Assembly (NCBI GenBank): GCA_030068145.1
Contig: JAPJBO010000286.1
Location: forward strand, 124,001 to 188,000
Reading direction: 5' to 3'
DNA: 64,000 bases
Source of the DNA: Diplonema papillatum
Taxonomy: Eukaryota > Euglenozoa > Diplonemea > Diplonemida > Diplonemidae
Part shown: positions 46,573 to 56,900 of the stretch, in pieces
Layout of the letters: each line of letters begins with the position of its first letter
How positions within the stretch are numbered: position 1 is the first letter of the stretch
Position numbers and translations under genes: made by a program
Notes under the pieces: generated by a model
Told to the model about the DNA's origin: nothing
Databases searched by the model: none
What the model saw: only the letters and a program-made list of their open reading frames with translations

Positions 46573-46688
46573 TGTTTGTACGTGCCGGGGGAAGATTAGC
46601 CTGCCAGTAATTGATAGTGAGTGAACAAGATCGTTCGGCTACTGGGCGTTTTCTTTCGTGTTTACAGAGCATTGTTACTACGAAAAAA
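46573..46688 (+). repeat. Repeat family E copy
   Basis: GTACGTGCCGGGGGAAGATT, AGCCTGCCAG, GATCGTTCGGCTA, ending ATTGTTACTACGAAAAAATG; shortened right hairpin arm. Confidence 0.78.
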
Positions 46689-47081
46689 TGACTGCAACAG
46701 AAATATGCCAAAAAGGGGACCAGCGGTGGAGAACAGAGAAGGGCAGAGAGCACAGTGACAAGGGTGGGTGAAAAAGGTTATACAACCACCATGTCTCGAG
46801 CAAGGCAAGGCGTTGTTTAGCTACTGAACCGCCGCTCCTGTTTCTGCCAGGTGTACAGCAAAATGCGCAGTTAAGGGGTTGCACCTGGCTGTCTTCTCTC
46901 TGGAGTTGTGCTCGGTCATGCCACAACTATGAGATTTCTCAGGTGATTCTGGTACCAGACAAAATCGAACATTGCAAATGGCAGGGATAGCTTTGGCTGG
47001 ACTAAGCCATGCACGTCAACACGCACACACATGCCCCCATACACACCAGGTTCAAACAGGTACTAAAATATACTTCCTCGT
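46689..47081. other. Upstream region of the cysteine-rich gene
   Basis: No repeat or gene recognised. CACACACATGCCCCCATACA, then CACCAG is a candidate acceptor about 30 nt before the ATG. Confidence 0.45.
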
Positions 47082-47969
47082 ATGCGGCTCGTCTTCATTC
47101 TCTTCCTTGTCCTGCTGCTATGCGCCGCGGAAGTGCGCGCCGGCAAGCTCAAGAAGATGAAGAAGAAGCTGAAGAAATGGACGAAGCGCCTGTTCGGGCA
47201 GGGCGACAGGGAAGAATCGCACGCTCCCGCCTCGGCCCCGCGCGAGTGCTCGCTGGCGACGGACTGCCGGTTGCGGGCGGAACCTTGCCAGTCCGTCCAG
47301 TGCACCGTGGACGGGCGGTGCACTGTCGTGTTGAAAGCCTACGGCAGTACCTGCGGGCTGAGGAGGAGGACCTTACCCTGCCAGGAGGATAGCGTGTGCG
47401 ATGGGGAGCATGCGGCGTGTCCGCAACCAACCGCATCCTTAGCTGGCACCCCGTGTAAGAATTCAGAAGGCCAACTGGGTGAGTGTGATGGCGTGGGCAT
47501 GCTGTGTGCGGCTGCCCGCCGACCGGATTGCAAACCGGTGCGCGAGCATTCCGCCGCCGGCGAGTGCGTTTCGAACGGCACCCAGCTCTCCGCCGTCTCT
47601 CCCAGCGGGCAGTGCGTAGTGTTCAACACGTTCGACTTGGAGGGCACGTTCTACGCGGCCCCCGTGGGCCCCGCCCCGGTGGGAGAAGCCGGCGAATTGT
47701 GCGCGTCGCTGCTGTTCAACGGCTGCGCAGGCCAAGCCGCCCTGTCCGCCGACGGGGCAGGCTACCTCTGCACCTTCCGCTGCGGCGGAGGCCGCTTCTG
47801 GCCGGCGGACCTGCGCCCCGCTCTGCTTGCCTTGGCCGGTCTTCTCGTCTTCTTCGTCGTCGTTCGGAAGGTGCTGCGCACAGGTATACCTTACGCCTTC
47901 TCCACACTCCCTGATGTAGTGAGGGCAGCAACCAGGATTCGCACCGCCCAGCGGGTCTCGGTTAGGTGA
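47082..47969 (+). CDS. Secreted/type I membrane cysteine-rich protein
   Basis: 295 residues from the ATG at 47082. Residues 1-20 (MRLVFILFLVLLLCAAEVRA) are a textbook signal peptide with an AxA-type cleavage site. Residues 21-45 are extremely basic (KLKKMKKKLKKWTKRLF), predicted to be a cationic amphipathic helix right after cleavage. Residues ~55-235 contain about twenty Cys in short loops (CSLATDCRLRAEPCQSVQCT, CGLRRRTLPCQEDSVCDG, CKNSEGQLGECDGVGMLC), an extracellular disulfide-rich domain reminiscent of, but not assignable to, disintegrin- or EGF-like cysteine-rich modules. Near residues 243-263 LRPALLALAGLLVFFVVV is a transmembrane helix, followed by a 30-residue basic cytosolic tail. It is a cell-surface protein of unknown role; the frame and codon use are convincing. 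Confidence 0.85.
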   Translation: MRLVFILFLVLLLCAAEVRAGKLKKMKKKLKKWTKRLFGQGDREESHAPASAPRECSLATDCRLRAEPCQSVQCTVDGRCTVVLKAYGSTCGLRRRTLPCQEDSVCDGEHAACPQPTASLAGTPCKNSEGQLGECDGVGMLCAAARRPDCKPVREHSAAGECVSNGTQLSAVSPSGQCVVFNTFDLEGTFYAAPVGPAPVGEAGELCASLLFNGCAGQAALSADGAGYLCTFRCGGGRFWPADLRPALLALAGLLVFFVVVRKVLRTGIPYAFSTLPDVVRAATRIRTAQRVSVR

Positions 47970-48091
47970 GTTGCGACACCTCCCCACAAGCGAGCTAGCC
48001 CAGACGGTTGAAATCAACCGGTCGGTAGCCCGCCCAAGTGCTACATGACTACAAACTCAACGCCGAGAGAACCCGTGACAGGTCGGCCGCC

Positions 48092-48126
48092 GGATTTCAC
48101 CCTGTTAGGCCAACAGGGTGAAATCC
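48092..48126. other. Perfect 15-bp hairpin 3' of the cysteine-rich gene
   Basis: GGATTTCACCCTGTT, loop AGGCC, AACAGGGTGAAATCC. It lies ~120 nt after the stop codon, so is probably in the 3' UTR, where it might act in mRNA 3'-end formation or stability. Confidence 0.85.
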
Positions 48127-48790
48127 AAGAGCACGACTGATGATGCCTGGTATAGGATTAGTCTCGTGTACCGGGCGAAACTAAGGCGGGTCTGTCACCA
48201 GGGCAACAACCAGGAACACACTGGTAGGTGAGCCAAGGGCGAAGGACGTATCTGCGGCTACTGCGGCAGTTGCCCGGTGGTAACCCCACACGCAGAACGC
48301 GGGGAAGGGGAACGTGTTTACCCAACTACTTTGGAGCCCCTCCCCGACCGTAGCATCCGAAGAAGGTGCTAACATGGAGGGTGCTACGGTAGCCGTGCAC
48401 GGGTGTTGGGCGCGTGCCTCGTGCAGGGTGGGCGCTTTGTGACCCGCCGTGAAGTTCTTTCCAGGTGCAGTCCGGAGAGACCGGCGCCGAGTTTCGGCTC
48501 ACAGCCGGTTCCCTCGGGCGGCAATCCTAAGGGAGAGAGAGCGCAGACACAATCCATCTTAAAAAGGACCACAGACTCCCTGATGCAGTGTCGCTCCTCT
48601 GAGCAAGGTCCCAGCCTAAACACACAAAGACAAGGAGACCTCCTCCTGCACGTGGGGAGCCCAGGCAGGGCTTGCTTGGGCCTCAGAGAAAATACGTGTG
48701 GTCCACATGTGGACGCTTGAGGTTCGAGGGGGAAAAAAACCTTTCCCCCCTCCTATGACATAGAATGTGCGACGGGCAGAAGAAGAAGAA
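48127..48790. other. Intergenic, nothing recognised
   Basis: GC-rich, with short open frames only. AGAAGAAGAAGAGAAAGAAG at 48779-48798 precedes the family F copy. Confidence 0.4.
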
Positions 48791-48794
48791 GAGA

Positions 48795-49075
48795 AAGAAG
48801 AAGGCCGCTCCTGGTCCAGGAACGTGACGGTCAACCACAGCTTGCAAAGCTTGAGTCGGAGGCAGCACAGTGCCACAACCCCGTCCGCTCTGCCCTGCGG
48901 CTGACCGTCTCGACGAGCTTGTGTTCAGCGCGAGCGCCAAGCCCCAAGGTGCGCCAAGCCTTGATGCTTTAGTTTGGGAAATCGGTAGCCACTTGACCCG
49001 TAGGCCCCGTGGCTCTGCAGTACCGCCGAACACGTGAAGCTTGGCTCCCGTGTAGCAAGCTTTCCCTGGTACCTA
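48795..49075 (+). repeat. Repeat family F copy
   Basis: Almost identical to 12265-12545 over ~270 bp, starting GGCCGCTCCTGGTCCAGGAA. Confidence 0.92.
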
Positions 49076-49455
49076 CGTGCGACGGGCAAAAAAAATAAAT
49101 TAGCGCCACTACTGGACTTGGAGGCACTTGGCTGTACGGCCTCGTCAGTCCGACCGGGTAGCCGGGCCTAGACTCCCTGCATGTGGACCTACCTGGGTGG
49201 AAGCACATGCGGAGAAGAAGAGCCGGCAAGCCGGCTGATCACGCGCACACTGGATACGACCGCCAAATAGAATGTTCTTGCCTTCCCTGATTTCTCGAAA
49301 CCAGCACCATGGGTCCCCCCCGGGACTCCATCCCCCCCTCTTCGACAGTAGTGAGTAGAGAAGACGACGTGTGTAGAAGAACGGAGGTACCAGACCAGCG
49401 GAGGCCACCGCAAAAAAGATTTCTCACCTTTTCTTTCTTTATCCCTCAAAACCAG
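49076..49455. other. Intergenic, partial self-similarity
   Basis: TTTCTCGAAACCAGCACCAT at 49291-49310 and TCCCTCAAAACCAGCACCAA at 49441-49460 head two related C-rich segments. This suggests a ~150-bp duplication in front of the 49.5-kb coding fragment. Confidence 0.5.
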
Positions 49456-49489
49456 CACCAAAAACAACGACCCCCCTCCTCGAGGCACA

Positions 49490-49650
49490 CGGACCCTTGG
49501 GCGACCGTTCCTGCGATCGCGAACATCGTCAAAGGAGCGCTCCCCGCGCTTCGCGAGTTGGAGGACCGGGACAACCTCCAATCGACCGACGAGAGCTACT
49601 GGCACTTCGTCGACCGCCTGATCCTGCCGGTGCGGTTCTCGGATGGACAT
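49490..49650 (+). pseudogene. Coding fragment, unrecognised gene
   Basis: The frame encodes WATVPAIANIVKGALPALRE, LEDRDNLQSTDESYWHF, VDRLILPVRFSDG in strongly GC3-biased codons, then drops abruptly into AT-rich sequence at ~49645. It looks like a single exon or truncated 5' part of a real gene, whose rest is absent or lies elsewhere. An in-frame ATG exists only far upstream at 49309, in sequence unlike coding DNA. Confidence 0.5.
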
Positions 49651-49799
49651 TATACAACGACCCCCAGGCCTTAGGTTCAGCATGCTGGACATACTGATTT
49701 CAGCACGTTAATTTTCTTAGTTTCTTTTTTGCCTGACTCTACGTACTGATTTTCAGTAGGTATTTAGCTCCAAGACAAATGAGCTGCGTAAGCCCTGAC

Positions 49800-50065
49800 G
49801 ACCCCTTCCTCGAGCTGTGACTTGGACCCCTGATCCTCTTGGAAGCCTGAGAATAGCCCAAAAAGGGGCACACAACTCCGAAATTGCGACCATCACTCTA
49901 AACTCTGCAGACCGCATCTCGGAAAGCTACACCACCCATCTGCCTGCTCCGTCGGCACCTCTGTACGAGACGCCCCACGTGGCGCGCAACAACGTGCAAG
50001 CGCCGCCGAACGAAACGCTGGTTAAGGAAAATGTCTTCGACTGGCTGCCGACCTCTTTGCGTTGA
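49800..50065 (+). pseudogene. Second coding fragment, unrecognised
   Basis: An open frame of ~85 codons ending at 50065: PDPLGSLRIAQKGAHNSEIA, TITLNSADRISESYTTHL, PPNETLVKENVFDWLPTSLR. It has protein-like composition but no ATG and no recognised family. It may be a 3' exon of the same gene as 49490-49650, across a ~150-bp AT-rich spacer. Confidence 0.4.
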
Positions 50066-50374
50066 AACACCATCCAATCAACGATTGTGCTTCCTTTTTT
50101 TTTAACGAGTATGATTCTGTTTGCCTAAAGGCTAGGCTCAAGTCAGAAGCGCGCAGAGTGAGGCGCAAGTACGTCAAGCAGACAAAAACCATAAGCAGCA
50201 CCACAAATACACGAAAAGAGACGGTCAGACGGTACCAAGAAGACGGACAGTCACCTACTGCGGCACCACACTGAGGAGGGCCTACCGTCAGTAAGGTATG
50301 TGGACAATGGCCGAAACCACCAATGACCAACGACCAAGGTACCCACCGATCCTCTTACCTCGTGTAACCACCAC

Positions 50375-50475
50375 TCTTACGACACTCAGAGCACAAAGAA
50401 TACCTTCCCTTAACGACGAAGGTCACCCGGAGACTTTAAACCCCCGGAGTTTCAAGCGAAGTTTCACTCTAAAAT
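50375..50475 (+). repeat. Family C segment
   Basis: TTACGACACTCAGAGCACAA, TTCCCTTAACGACGAAGGTC, AGTTTCAAGCGAAGTTTCAC. Confidence 0.8.
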
Positions 50476-51759
50476 ACGCATCGACTGTGCGCACTCGGTC
50501 ATGGCTGTACGCGCTGCGGTTGAGCAGCACCACCGTCTTCGTACAGCGCAACAGTCTACACTGCATTCTGTGAGTCCCAAACCCCTGCTGGGGGCAGCGG
50601 TTCTGGAGTGTCTCAACGAAGGCGGTTTCAAGGTGCCGGTTCGTGAAGGGCGTTGCAGGGGAATTGGAGCAGGCCTCACGCACTATGGGGCTTTTGTTGA
50701 CCCCTTCCTCCGGTACGGCTCGTGCATCTCCATCTCAAACAAAAGGTGACACCAAATCGCAAAATAATTGGGAAGGTGTGATGAGTGGTTCGGGTTAGTT
50801 GAGGAGTGCTGCCTTTTACCGGAATATTACTAGTTGTAGAAGCCAGCCCCACCCCGATTTCTCCCGGTGTCGATTCGAGGTGTTCGTGCTCATTTAGCCA
50901 TGCGTCTTGCTCCTATTCCCTCAGTTAACTGCAAGTATTGTGCCCTGAAATTGCATGTATCGTCCCTGACCCTCGGTCTCTGGGTGCCTTCTTTGGGTCG
51001 CCTGTTTTCTGTAGCTCGTTGGTATCCGGCCGGAGTGTTGTGCCCCTTCGTCGTTCGCCATCACTCCGTCACCGCTCTCTTCTCTGCGGTTTGACTCTGT
51101 TGTGGTCTGCGTCTCCTGCGTAGCGTCTGCTTCGATCGGTTCGCACTCGCCTCTCTCTTCTTGGTCCGTCCCGGCAATGTGATCAGCCCTGAGTATGGCG
51201 CACCCCAGCGGCAACTGGTGGACACTGGCTAGGTCCAGTTTGTGTCTGTGAAAGCTGGCGGGTCCAGTTCTATGGTGAAAACTGGACCCAGCGACGTGGT
51301 TGCTGTATCCGGTTCTTGGTGAAAGGACGGGACCCACGTACCAGCCCTGAACTTTGCGATTGTACCCCCCCTGAACCCATAATCTTTGATTTCTCGTTCG
51401 GGGAGTGGCCAAAATGACTTCCCTCGATCCTGAGACGGCATCGTGTGCAGCAGTGGACTACGACGGTATCTAATCATCTTGGATCCCCACGATCTCGTTC
51501 TCGATTAATGAAGACGTTCTTGTCGAATGCTTTTTGCAGAAGTTCGTCGTCCTACGATCTAAGAATTGAGTGCGCAAGGAGGGCAAGGCAAACCGATTCC
51601 CTGGGGTAGAATGTGATGGTCTAGGCCGTTTTCTGAGGCGGACCAGATTATCGCGGCTCGCCAGCTTGCGATACGGTTCTTCAGCATCGCCGTCTCAAGC
51701 GCATGATGCCCGGTATCTGCCAGAAAGGTGGCGCACACACAAAACCTCCTCATACGAAC
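50476..51759. other. Intergenic, nothing recognised
   Basis: A minus-strand open frame of 163 codons (50921-51412) lacks an ATG head and any recognisable domain. 51235-51330 contains two GGTCCAGTTCTATGGTGAAA-like arms. No gene called. Confidence 0.45.
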
Positions 51760-51835
51760 CGCCTCACAGCCTCAATGGTCAACCGGAGACCCTAAAACAC
51801 CGAACCTCTTAACCACAATAAACGCTACAAAATTT
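51760..51835 (+). repeat. Repeat L copy 2
   Basis: CGCCTCACAGCCTCAATGGT, then CAACCGGAGACCCTAAAACA matches 12640-12715. Confidence 0.82.
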
Positions 51836-52011
51836 AAACCCAGAGAATTGTTCGTTGAGTGACCAGGCGGCCAGACTTCCAGCATCTCGTTTTTCATTAC
51901 ACCAAACAAGGCGCACAAGTGGGGTTTCTAGACCCTTTTCTGTCCTGTTTCCTCCTTCCTAGCTTATTCAACTTGCTTTCTGACTTCATACCGTCTTCTA
52001 ACCATATTCAG

Positions 52012-52299
52012 TTTTTTTTTTTGCATTAGCGCCAGCTTGAAAGGAAATGCTCGACGATGCTGCCCGACAAAGAACAGAAGGGATCCCAAGTGCTGTATCT
52101 ACCGAACCACGTGTTGAACGGACGTGAGGTCATGCGGGTCTACCCCTACACGACAAATCACACAAACACGACAGGTTAACGTTCTGAGTGAGAAAACAAC
52201 GCACGGTGGTGTAAGCGAAGAACAAATCAGATTGTGTTTGTATTGTATTTGCCCCGTCCTCCCTTCCATTCGGAGTCGAAGCAGCTACGCCGAGTATTT
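52012..52299 (+). repeat. Repeat family B, complete copy
   Basis: TTAGCGCCAGCTTGAAAGG, AAATGCTCGACGATGCTGCC to GCAGCTACGCCGAGTATTT. Confidence 0.88.
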
Positions 52300-53158
52300 C
52301 TCGTGCGGAGGTGCGAAGGAAGTCGAGTATAGTTGTTAACGGCCGGTGCAACCTGACGTCTCTGTGAAACCCTGATGATTGTCCACCATGTCTGTGGCTG
52401 TCTGTCTTTTTCCGTTCCATTCTTGCGAGGAATTGAAAGCCTCTTGCCACAAAGCGAGCCAGCGGAGGGGAACGCGCAAGCAGGCCCCGATGGAAGCAGG
52501 AATTGAAGCAAGAGAGACGAGAGACGGCGAGCAGACCCAGACGTTGGCCATATTCGCTACTACAACCAAGATCTGTACTCATCCATGCTCCATCGAGGCT
52601 CACGCCACCGACTCCGCGGCGTGGACAACACACTCCAACGCACGCCTGGCTACCAGCACGCGGCCAACTATGGGTGGATCGCTTGAGCATCATCCATTTT
52701 CGGGACCGGTGCATTCGGCAGGTGAACACACTCGTTATCGGAGCCGACTTCCATGGCCACCGTCTCCGTGTTCGCATGTGCAGGGTGACGCTGAAGCCGT
52801 GTGTGTTCGCATGTGCAGGGTGACGCTGAAGCCGACGGCGAACCGCCGTCCAAATGCATAGGCATCCGATTCCAGTCACGCAGACACACGGCAGCCCCCA
52901 ACCGGGGTTTCAGGCTCAAACCTTTTTGCTCAGTCAGCCAAAGTGCTGGTTGGTACCACGCACTTGAAGGAGTCCACCACGAACGTACCAGCCGAGAACA
53001 GCCTTATCAGGGAGCCTCCCAGGGCAGAGGAGAACCTGCGGCGGTGAAGGAACGAAGCTAACTTGCGTTTCTGGTGCAACCCTTCGTCAAAGCCCTTGAC
53101 GGCTGTGACACGTGCACAATACCGGGCGTTGCCGTGGATCGCACTGAGTAAAGGGAGT
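52300..53158. other. Region upstream of the tandem array; weak ORF
   Basis: An ATG ORF of 157 codons (52388-52861, plus) spans a 35-bp direct duplication (TTCGCATGTGCAGGGTGACG, twice, at 52770-52832). Another frame and the minus strand are also open, so none is called with confidence. 52900-53150 looks like non-coding or eroded coding sequence. Confidence 0.35.
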
Positions 53159-53169
53159 CCACGTAGCGG

Positions 53170-53430
53170 GGACTACGCGGACGCGATGCGGCAGCGGAAG
53201 CGGCGCGAGCAGACCTGCCAGAGGGCGGGCGGCGACGACACGTCCTCTCCGAAGCAGCAGCCGCCAGCCGCCAGCCGCAGCAAAAAGCGGGGCAGCAGCA
53301 CGAAGCGGGGGAACAAGCCGCCCGAAGACGCGCGACCCGTCGGCGGCGCCGCCCGCGAAGAAAAAGCCGTCGGCGACGAAGAAGCGGTCCTCCAGCAAAC
53401 CCAGTGCGCACGCCCTTTGGGACTAGCCCC
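53170..53430 (+). pseudogene. Truncated first unit of the ARL2BP-gene array
   Basis: Begins inside the unit at GACTACGCGGACGCGATGCG and lacks the 5' third. It carries its own substitutions (ACCTGCCAGAGG, GAAGCAGCAG) and a small deletion. It is the most diverged unit, as expected at the edge of an array homogenised by unequal exchange. Confidence 0.9.
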
Positions 53431-53525
53431 CCAGGCGCATTACCATAAACTAATATTTCCCCCCCTCTTTTCTGTTGAGTTGTTCTTGATTTTTGGTATT
53501 ACAGGCCTGGGGGTTTTTCGGGGGG

Positions 53526-53912
53526 ATGGCCGCCTCCGACAGCGACTCGATTAGTACGACCAGTTCCCAGGCGGACCGAGAACGCGATGAGCGCGACGAA
53601 GAGCTGCGGCTGCAGCAGGAGCAGCAGACGGACTACGCGGACGTGATGCGGCAGCGGAAGCGGCGCGAGCAGACCTACCAGAGGGCGGGCGGCGACGACG
53701 CGTCCTCTCCGAGCGAGCCACCAGGGCCGAAGAAGCAGGAGCCGCCAGCCGCCAGCCGCAGCAAAAAGCGGGGCAGCAGCACGAAGCGGGGGAAAATGCC
53801 GCCCGAAGACGTGCGACGCGACCCGTCGGCGGCGCCGCCCGCGAAGAAAAAGCCGTCGGCGACGAAGAAGCGGTCCTCCAGCAAACCCAGTGCGCACGCC
53901 CTTTGGGACTAG
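53526..53912 (+). CDS. Array unit 1: intact short ORF (128 aa)
   Basis: Encodes the N-terminal basic, disordered part of the downstream protein (MAASDSDSISTTSSQADRER to KKPSATKKRSSSKPS) and ends AHALWD. The last six codons replace the continuation seen in the complete gene. The BART domain is absent. The same full-type unit recurs at 54939-55322 and 57743-58126, each with one Arg-Ala dipeptide changed. Whether any is translated is unknown; each has its own acceptor-like CTTGATTTTTGGTATTACAG 32 nt before the ATG. Confidence 0.5.
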   Translation: MAASDSDSISTTSSQADRERDERDEELRLQQEQQTDYADVMRQRKRREQTYQRAGGDDASSPSEPPGPKKQEPPAASRSKKRGSSTKRGKMPPEDVRRDPSAAPPAKKKPSATKKRSSSKPSAHALWD

Positions 53913-56900
53913 CCCCCCAGGCGCATTACCATAAACTAATATTTCCCCCCCTCTTTTCTGTTGAGTTGTTCTTGATTTTTGGTATTACAGGCCTGGGGGT
54001 TTTTCGGGGGGATGGCCGCCTCCGACAGCGACTCGATTAGTACGACCAGTTCCCAGGCGGACCGAGAACGCGATGAGCGCGACGAAGAGCTGCGGCTGCA
54101 GCAGGAGCAGCAGACGGACTACGCGGACGTGATGCGGCAGCGGAAGCGGCGCGAGCAGACCTACCAGAGGGCGGGCGGCGACGACGCGTCCTCTCCGAGC
54201 GATCCACCAGGGCCGAAGAAGCAGGAGCCGCCAGCCGCCAGCCGCAGCAAAAAGCGGGGCAGCGCCCGAAGACGTGCGACGCGACCCGTCGGCGGCGCCG
54301 CCCGCGAAGAAAAAGCCGTCGGCGACGAAGAAGCGGTCCTCCAGCAAACCCAGTGCGCACGCCCTTTGGGACTAGCCCCCCAGGCGCATTACCATAAACT
54401 AATATTTCCCCCCCTCTTTTCTGTTGAGTTGTTCTTGATTTTTGGTATTACAGGCCTGGGGGTTTTTCGGGGGGGATGGCCGCCTCCGACAGCGACTCGA
54501 TTAGTACGACCAGTTCCCAGGCGGACCGAGAACGCGATGAGCGCGACGAAGAGCTGCGGCTGCAGCAGGAGCAGCAGACGGACTACGCGGACGTGATGCG
54601 GCAGCGGAAGCGGCGCGAGCAGACCTACCAGAGGGCGGGCGGCGACGACGCGTCCTCTCCGAGCGACCCACCAGGGCCGAAGAAGCAGGAGCCGCCAGCC
54701 GCCAGCCGCAGCAAAAAGCGGGGCAGCGCCCGAAGACGTGCGATGCGACCTGTCGGCGGCGCTGCCCGCGAAGAAAAAGCCGTCGGCGACGAAGAAGCGG
54801 TCCTCCAGCAAACCCAGTGCGCACGCCCTTTGGGACTAGCCCCCCAGGCGCATTACCATAAACTAATATTTCCCCCCCTCTTTTCTGTTGAGTTGTTCTT
54901 GATTTTTGGTATTACAGGCCTGGGGGTTTTTCGGGGGGATGGCCGCCTCCGACAGCGACTCGATTAGTACGACCAGTTCCCAGGCGGACCGAGAACGCGA
55001 TGAGCGCGACGAAGAGCTGCGGCTGCAGCAGGAGCAGCAGACGGACTACGCGGACGTGATGCGGCAGCGGAAGCGGCGCGAGCAGACCTACCAGGCGGGC
55101 GGCGACGACGCGTCCTCTCCGAGCGAGCCACCAGGGCCGAAGAAGCAGGAGCCGCCAGCCGCCAGCCGCAGCAAAAAGCGGGGCAGCAGCACGAAGCGGG
55201 GGAAAATGCCGCCCGAAGACGTGCGACGCGACCCGTCGGCGGCGCCGCCCGCGAAGAAAAAGCCGTCGGCGACGAAGAAGCGGTCCTCCAGCAAACCCAG
55301 TGCGCACGCCCTTTGGGACTAGCCCCCCAGGCGCATTACCATAAACTAATATTTCCCCCCCTCTTTTCTGTTGAGTTGTTCTTGATTTTTGGTATTACAG
55401 GCCTGGGGGTTTTTCGGGGGGATGGCCGCCTCCGACAGCGACTCGATTAGTACGACCAGTTCCCAGGCGGACCGAGAACGCGATGAGCGCGACGAAGAGC
55501 TGCGGCTGCAGCAGGAGCAGCAGACGGACTACGCGGACGTGATGCGGCAGCGGAAGCGGCGCGAGCAGACCTACCAGAGGGCGGGCGGCGACGACGCGTC
55601 CTCTCCGAGCGACCCACCAGGGCCGAAGAAGCAGGAGCCGCCAGCCGCCAGCCGCAGCAAAAAGCGGGGCAGCAGCACGAAGCGGGGGAAATAGCCGCCC
55701 GAAGACGTGCGACGCGACCTGTCGGCGGCGCTGCCCGCGAAGAAAAAGCCGTCGGCGACGAAGAAGCGGTCCTCCAGCAAACCCAGTGCGCACGCCCTTT
55801 GGGACTAGCCCCCCAGGCGCATTACCATAAACTAATATTTCCCCCCCTCTTTTCTGTTGAGTTGTTCTTGATTTTTGGTATTACAGACCTGGGGGTTTTT
55901 CGGGGGGGATGGCCGCCTCCGACAGCGACTCGATTAGTACGACCAGTTCCCAGGCGGACCGAGAACGCGATGAGCGCGACGAAGAGCTGCGGCTGCAGCA
56001 GGAGCAGCAGACGGACTACGCGGACGTGATGCGGCAGCGGAAGCGGCGCGAGCAGACCTACCAGAGGGCGGGCGGCGACGACGCGTCCTCTCCGAGCGAT
56101 CCACCAGGGCCGAAGAAGCAGGAGTCGCCAGCCGCCAGCCGCAGCAAAAAGCGGGGCAGCGCCCGAAGACGTGCGACGCGACCCGTCGGCGGCGCTGCCC
56201 GCGAAGAAAAAGCCGTCGGCGACGAAGAAGCGGTCCTCCAGCAAACCCAGTGCGCACGCCCTTTGGGACTAGCCCCCCAGGCGCATTCCCCCTCTTTTCT
56301 GTTGAGTTGTTCTTGATTTTTGGTATTACAGGCCTGGGGGTTTTTCGGGGGGATGGCCGCCTCCGACAGCGACTCGATTAGTACGACCAGTTCCCAGGCG
56401 GACCGAGAACGCGATGAGCGCGACGAAGAGCTGCGGCTGCAGCAGGAGCAGCAGACGGACTACGCGGACGTGATGCGGCAGCGGAAGCGGCGCGAGCAGA
56501 CCTACCAGAGGGCGGGCGGCGACGACGCGTCCTCTCCGAGCGAGCCACCAGGGCCGAAGAAGCAGGAGCCGCCAGCCGCCAGCCGCAGCAAAAAGCGGGG
56601 CAGCGCCCGAAGACGTGCGACGCGACCCGTCGGCGGCGCCGCCCGCGAAGAAAAAGCCGTCGGCGACGAAGAAGCGGTCCTCCAGCAAACCCAGTGCGCA
56701 CGCCCTTTGGGACTAGCCCCCCAGGCGCATTACCATAAACTAATATTTCCCCCCCTCTTTTCTGTTGAGTTGTTCTTGATTTTTGGTATTACAGGCCTGG
56801 GGGTTTTTCGGGGGGATGGCCGCCTCCGACAGCGACTCGATTAGTACGACCAGTTCCCAGGCGGACCGAGAACGCGATGAGCGCGACGAAGAGCTGCGGC

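Noticed and set aside
12265-49075. Family F as a tRNA-derived SINE
   Set aside because: The size fits, but no convincing A and B box pair or A-rich tail is visible. I left it as an unclassified repeat.
50921-51412. Minus-strand ORF of 163 codons
   Set aside because: No ATG head, no domain, and composition not clearly coding.
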